Source: Gammaproteobacteria bacterium
GTDB taxonomy: Bacteria > Pseudomonadota > Gammaproteobacteria > UBA9214
DNA: 5,845 nt
Assembly (NCBI GenBank): GCA_029881775.1
Contig: JAOULY010000147.1
Coordinates: forward strand, 1 to 5,845
Direction: 5' to 3'
The translations under genes were made by a program, and so were the position numbers. Within the stretch, counting starts at the first letter, position 1; each line of letters starts with the position of its first letter. Positions 4,693 through 5,845 of this stretch are shown one piece after another. Below the pieces are notes generated by a model. The model searched no databases. It had not been told where the DNA came from and saw nothing but the letters and a program-made list of their open reading frames with translations.

Positions 4693-5845
4693 AGCAAAAA
4701 GAAACAAGAAAAACAGCAAGGTGGGACGTGTGGTTGCTGGTCTGTGTGCTACTCGTTCCAGCGGCGTATGCGGATATCACGCCCGATGGCAGTCTTGGCA
4801 CCCTGGTCAACCAGGTCGGGTCCGACTTCGACATTAGCGGCGGGACCCGGTGGGACGCCAACCTGTTTCACAGTTTTGGTGTCTTTGACCTGAATACCGG
4901 GGAATCGGCGACCTTCCAGGGACCTGCGGATGTGATGCGTATTCTTGGTCGGGTCACCGGCGGTTCTGCCTCGAACCTGGATGGTACGCTGCGCTCAGGA
5001 ATAAGCGGTGCCGACCTCTATCTTATCAACCCGGCCGGAATAGTGTTCGGTCCGAATGCATCGTTGGAAGTATCCGGTTCTTTCCACGTTACTACAGCCG
5101 ACTACCTCAGGCTTGGTAACGATGGCCGTTTCGATGCGGCCATACCGGCAAACAGTGTGTTAACCGCAGCGGCCCCATCGGCGTTCGGCTTTGTCAGCGC
5201 TGCACCGCAGCCGATCGAAATCAACGGCAGTTTTTTACGCACAGGGGATTTTTCCACCCTGTCAGTGATCGGTGGCGACGTCATCCTCACCGATGCCACG
5301 CTGCATGCCAAGGAAGGTCGTATCAACATGGCAAGTGTGGCGGAAGCCGGGGAAGTGCGCCCGCTCGCCGCTGGCCTCGATACCGGTAGTTTTTCCAGCC
5401 TGGGTGACATTCGCATCACGCATAGCACTGATATTGATGGTCGCCCGACAGGCGATAACTTTGGCTTGCCGCTGGGTAACGTCGACGTCAGTGGTGACGG
5501 TGCCGGTGACGTCTATATTCGCAGCGGCAACTTTTATTCCGATAATGGCCAGGTGTTTTCCGATACCCAGGGTGGTGGTGCGGCGGGTAGCATCGATGTG
5601 AATGTGAGTGATGAGCTGAAGATGGTCAACGAGGGGCGCCTCATTGCCGACGCCTTTTTCTTCGGCGGTGCGGGCAGTGACATTTCTGTCGACGCCGGTC
5701 ATGTGGTACTGGAGAGCGGTAGCACCATCAGCACCCTCACCGGCGGCACTGGCGATGCCGGCAATGTCGTGGTCAACGCCAGTGACAGCATTTCCGCCTC
5801 TGGACGTAGCAGCGATTCGGACCCGCGCCTGCTGGGTAACGCCCG
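4689..5845 (+). CDS. Two-partner secretion exoprotein (TpsA), filamentous haemagglutinin N-terminal domain protein (3' truncated by window edge)
   Basis: The frame stays open from ATG 4689 to the window end, giving 385 complete codons; in-frame TGA 4650-4652 rules out an earlier start. Residues 1-28 are a Sec signal peptide: basic n-region, core WLLVCVLLVPAA, and AYA before Asp29. Residues 29-~260 form the TPS domain that targets the protein to its TpsB pore. Its markers are NLFHSFGVF (58-66), NPAGI at 114-118 (the NPxGI motif of the FhaB class) followed by VFG, and AFGF before a P-Q-P-I-E-I strand. From ~295 Gly/Asp/Ser-rich parallel beta-helix repeats start, with Ala-Gly pairs at 299-300, 328-329 and 357-358, a regular 29-residue spacing. 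The product is expected to be a surface-exposed or released adhesin-like filament; total length, C-terminal anchor and any effector domain lie outside the window. No strong Shine-Dalgarno sits at normal distance from this ATG. Confidence 0.95.
   Translation, partial: MKQKETRKTARWDVWLLVCVLLVPAAYADITPDGSLGTLVNQVGSDFDISGGTRWDANLFHSFGVFDLNTGESATFQGPADVMRILGRVTGGSASNLDGTLRSGISGADLYLINPAGIVFGPNASLEVSGSFHVTTADYLRLGNDGRFDAAIPANSVLTAAAPSAFGFVSAAPQPIEINGSFLRTGDFSTLSVIGGDVILTDATLHAKEGRINMASVAEAGEVRPLAAGLDTGSFSSLGDIRITHSTDIDGRPTGDNFGLPLGNVDVSGDGAGDVYIRSGNFYSDNGQVFSDTQGGGAAGSIDVNVSDELKMVNEGRLIADAFFFGGAGSDISVDAGHVVLESGSTISTLTGGTGDAGNVVVNASDSISASGRSSDSDPRLLGNA

Noticed and set aside
4622..4837. 71-residue plus-strand open frame overlapping the TpsA start
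   Set aside because: It shares its interval with the TpsA signal peptide and TPS start in a different frame, and its translation shows no signal peptide or recognisable domain.
4148..4861. 237-residue minus-strand open frame spanning the TpsB end, the intergenic gap and the TpsA start
   Set aside because: It is antisense to the TpsB barrel and the TpsA signal/TPS region, both strongly conserved coding sequences. Its composition changes sharply across the AT-rich gap, as expected for a chance frame.
1..5845. tRNA, rRNA, CRISPR array, insertion sequence or attachment site
   Set aside because: I saw no clover-leaf-like segment, no regularly spaced direct repeats in non-coding DNA, no transposase fragments and no terminal inverted repeats.

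Overview
The window looks like a chromosomal stretch from a Gram-negative bacterium, most likely a gammaproteobacterium. It encodes an Omp85-type outer-membrane transporter, three proteins with Sec-type signal peptides, and uses moderately GC-rich codons with clearly AT-rich intergenic regions. The lineage is inferred from gene style and neighbourhood type only; no rRNA or housekeeping marker is present.

Layout from left to right. Positions 1-114 (+) are the last 37 codons of a gene that starts outside the window; the tail resembles the C-terminal end of class III adenylate/guanylate cyclases, a tentative call. Positions 115-208 are a short convergent intergenic gap. Positions 209-2530 (-) encode a 773-residue protein with a signal peptide, a TPR solenoid and a C-terminal CHAT (caspase-like) protease domain whose His/Cys dyad is intact (His639, Cys685). 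Positions 2531-2710 are a divergent promoter region. Positions 2711-4408 (+) encode a complete two-partner-secretion (TPS) outer-membrane transporter of the ShlB/FhaC family (TpsB): plug helix, two POTRA domains and a 16-strand-type barrel with VRGYR and FxDxG motifs. Positions 4409-4688 are a 280-bp AT-rich intergenic region with several inverted repeats and a possible structured 5' leader. From 4689 to the right edge (+) lies the start of the cognate secreted exoprotein (TpsA): signal peptide, TPS domain with an NPAGI motif, then the first ~29-residue beta-helix repeats. This gene runs off the window.

How the parts fit. TpsA would cross the inner membrane by Sec, be recognised through its TPS domain by the POTRA domains of TpsB, and be threaded to the cell surface as a beta-helical adhesin-like filament. 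The CHAT protein is itself predicted to be exported, which places a caspase-like cysteine protease with a TPR protein-binding scaffold in the same compartment as the secretion pair and transcribed divergently from it. It may process, anchor or quality-control the exoprotein; this is inference from neighbourhood and predicted localisation. If the left-edge gene is a cyclase, a nucleotide signal could also be part of the locus. The most notable aspects are the exported TPR-CHAT/TPS association and the hairpin that could mask the Shine-Dalgarno sequence of tpsA.
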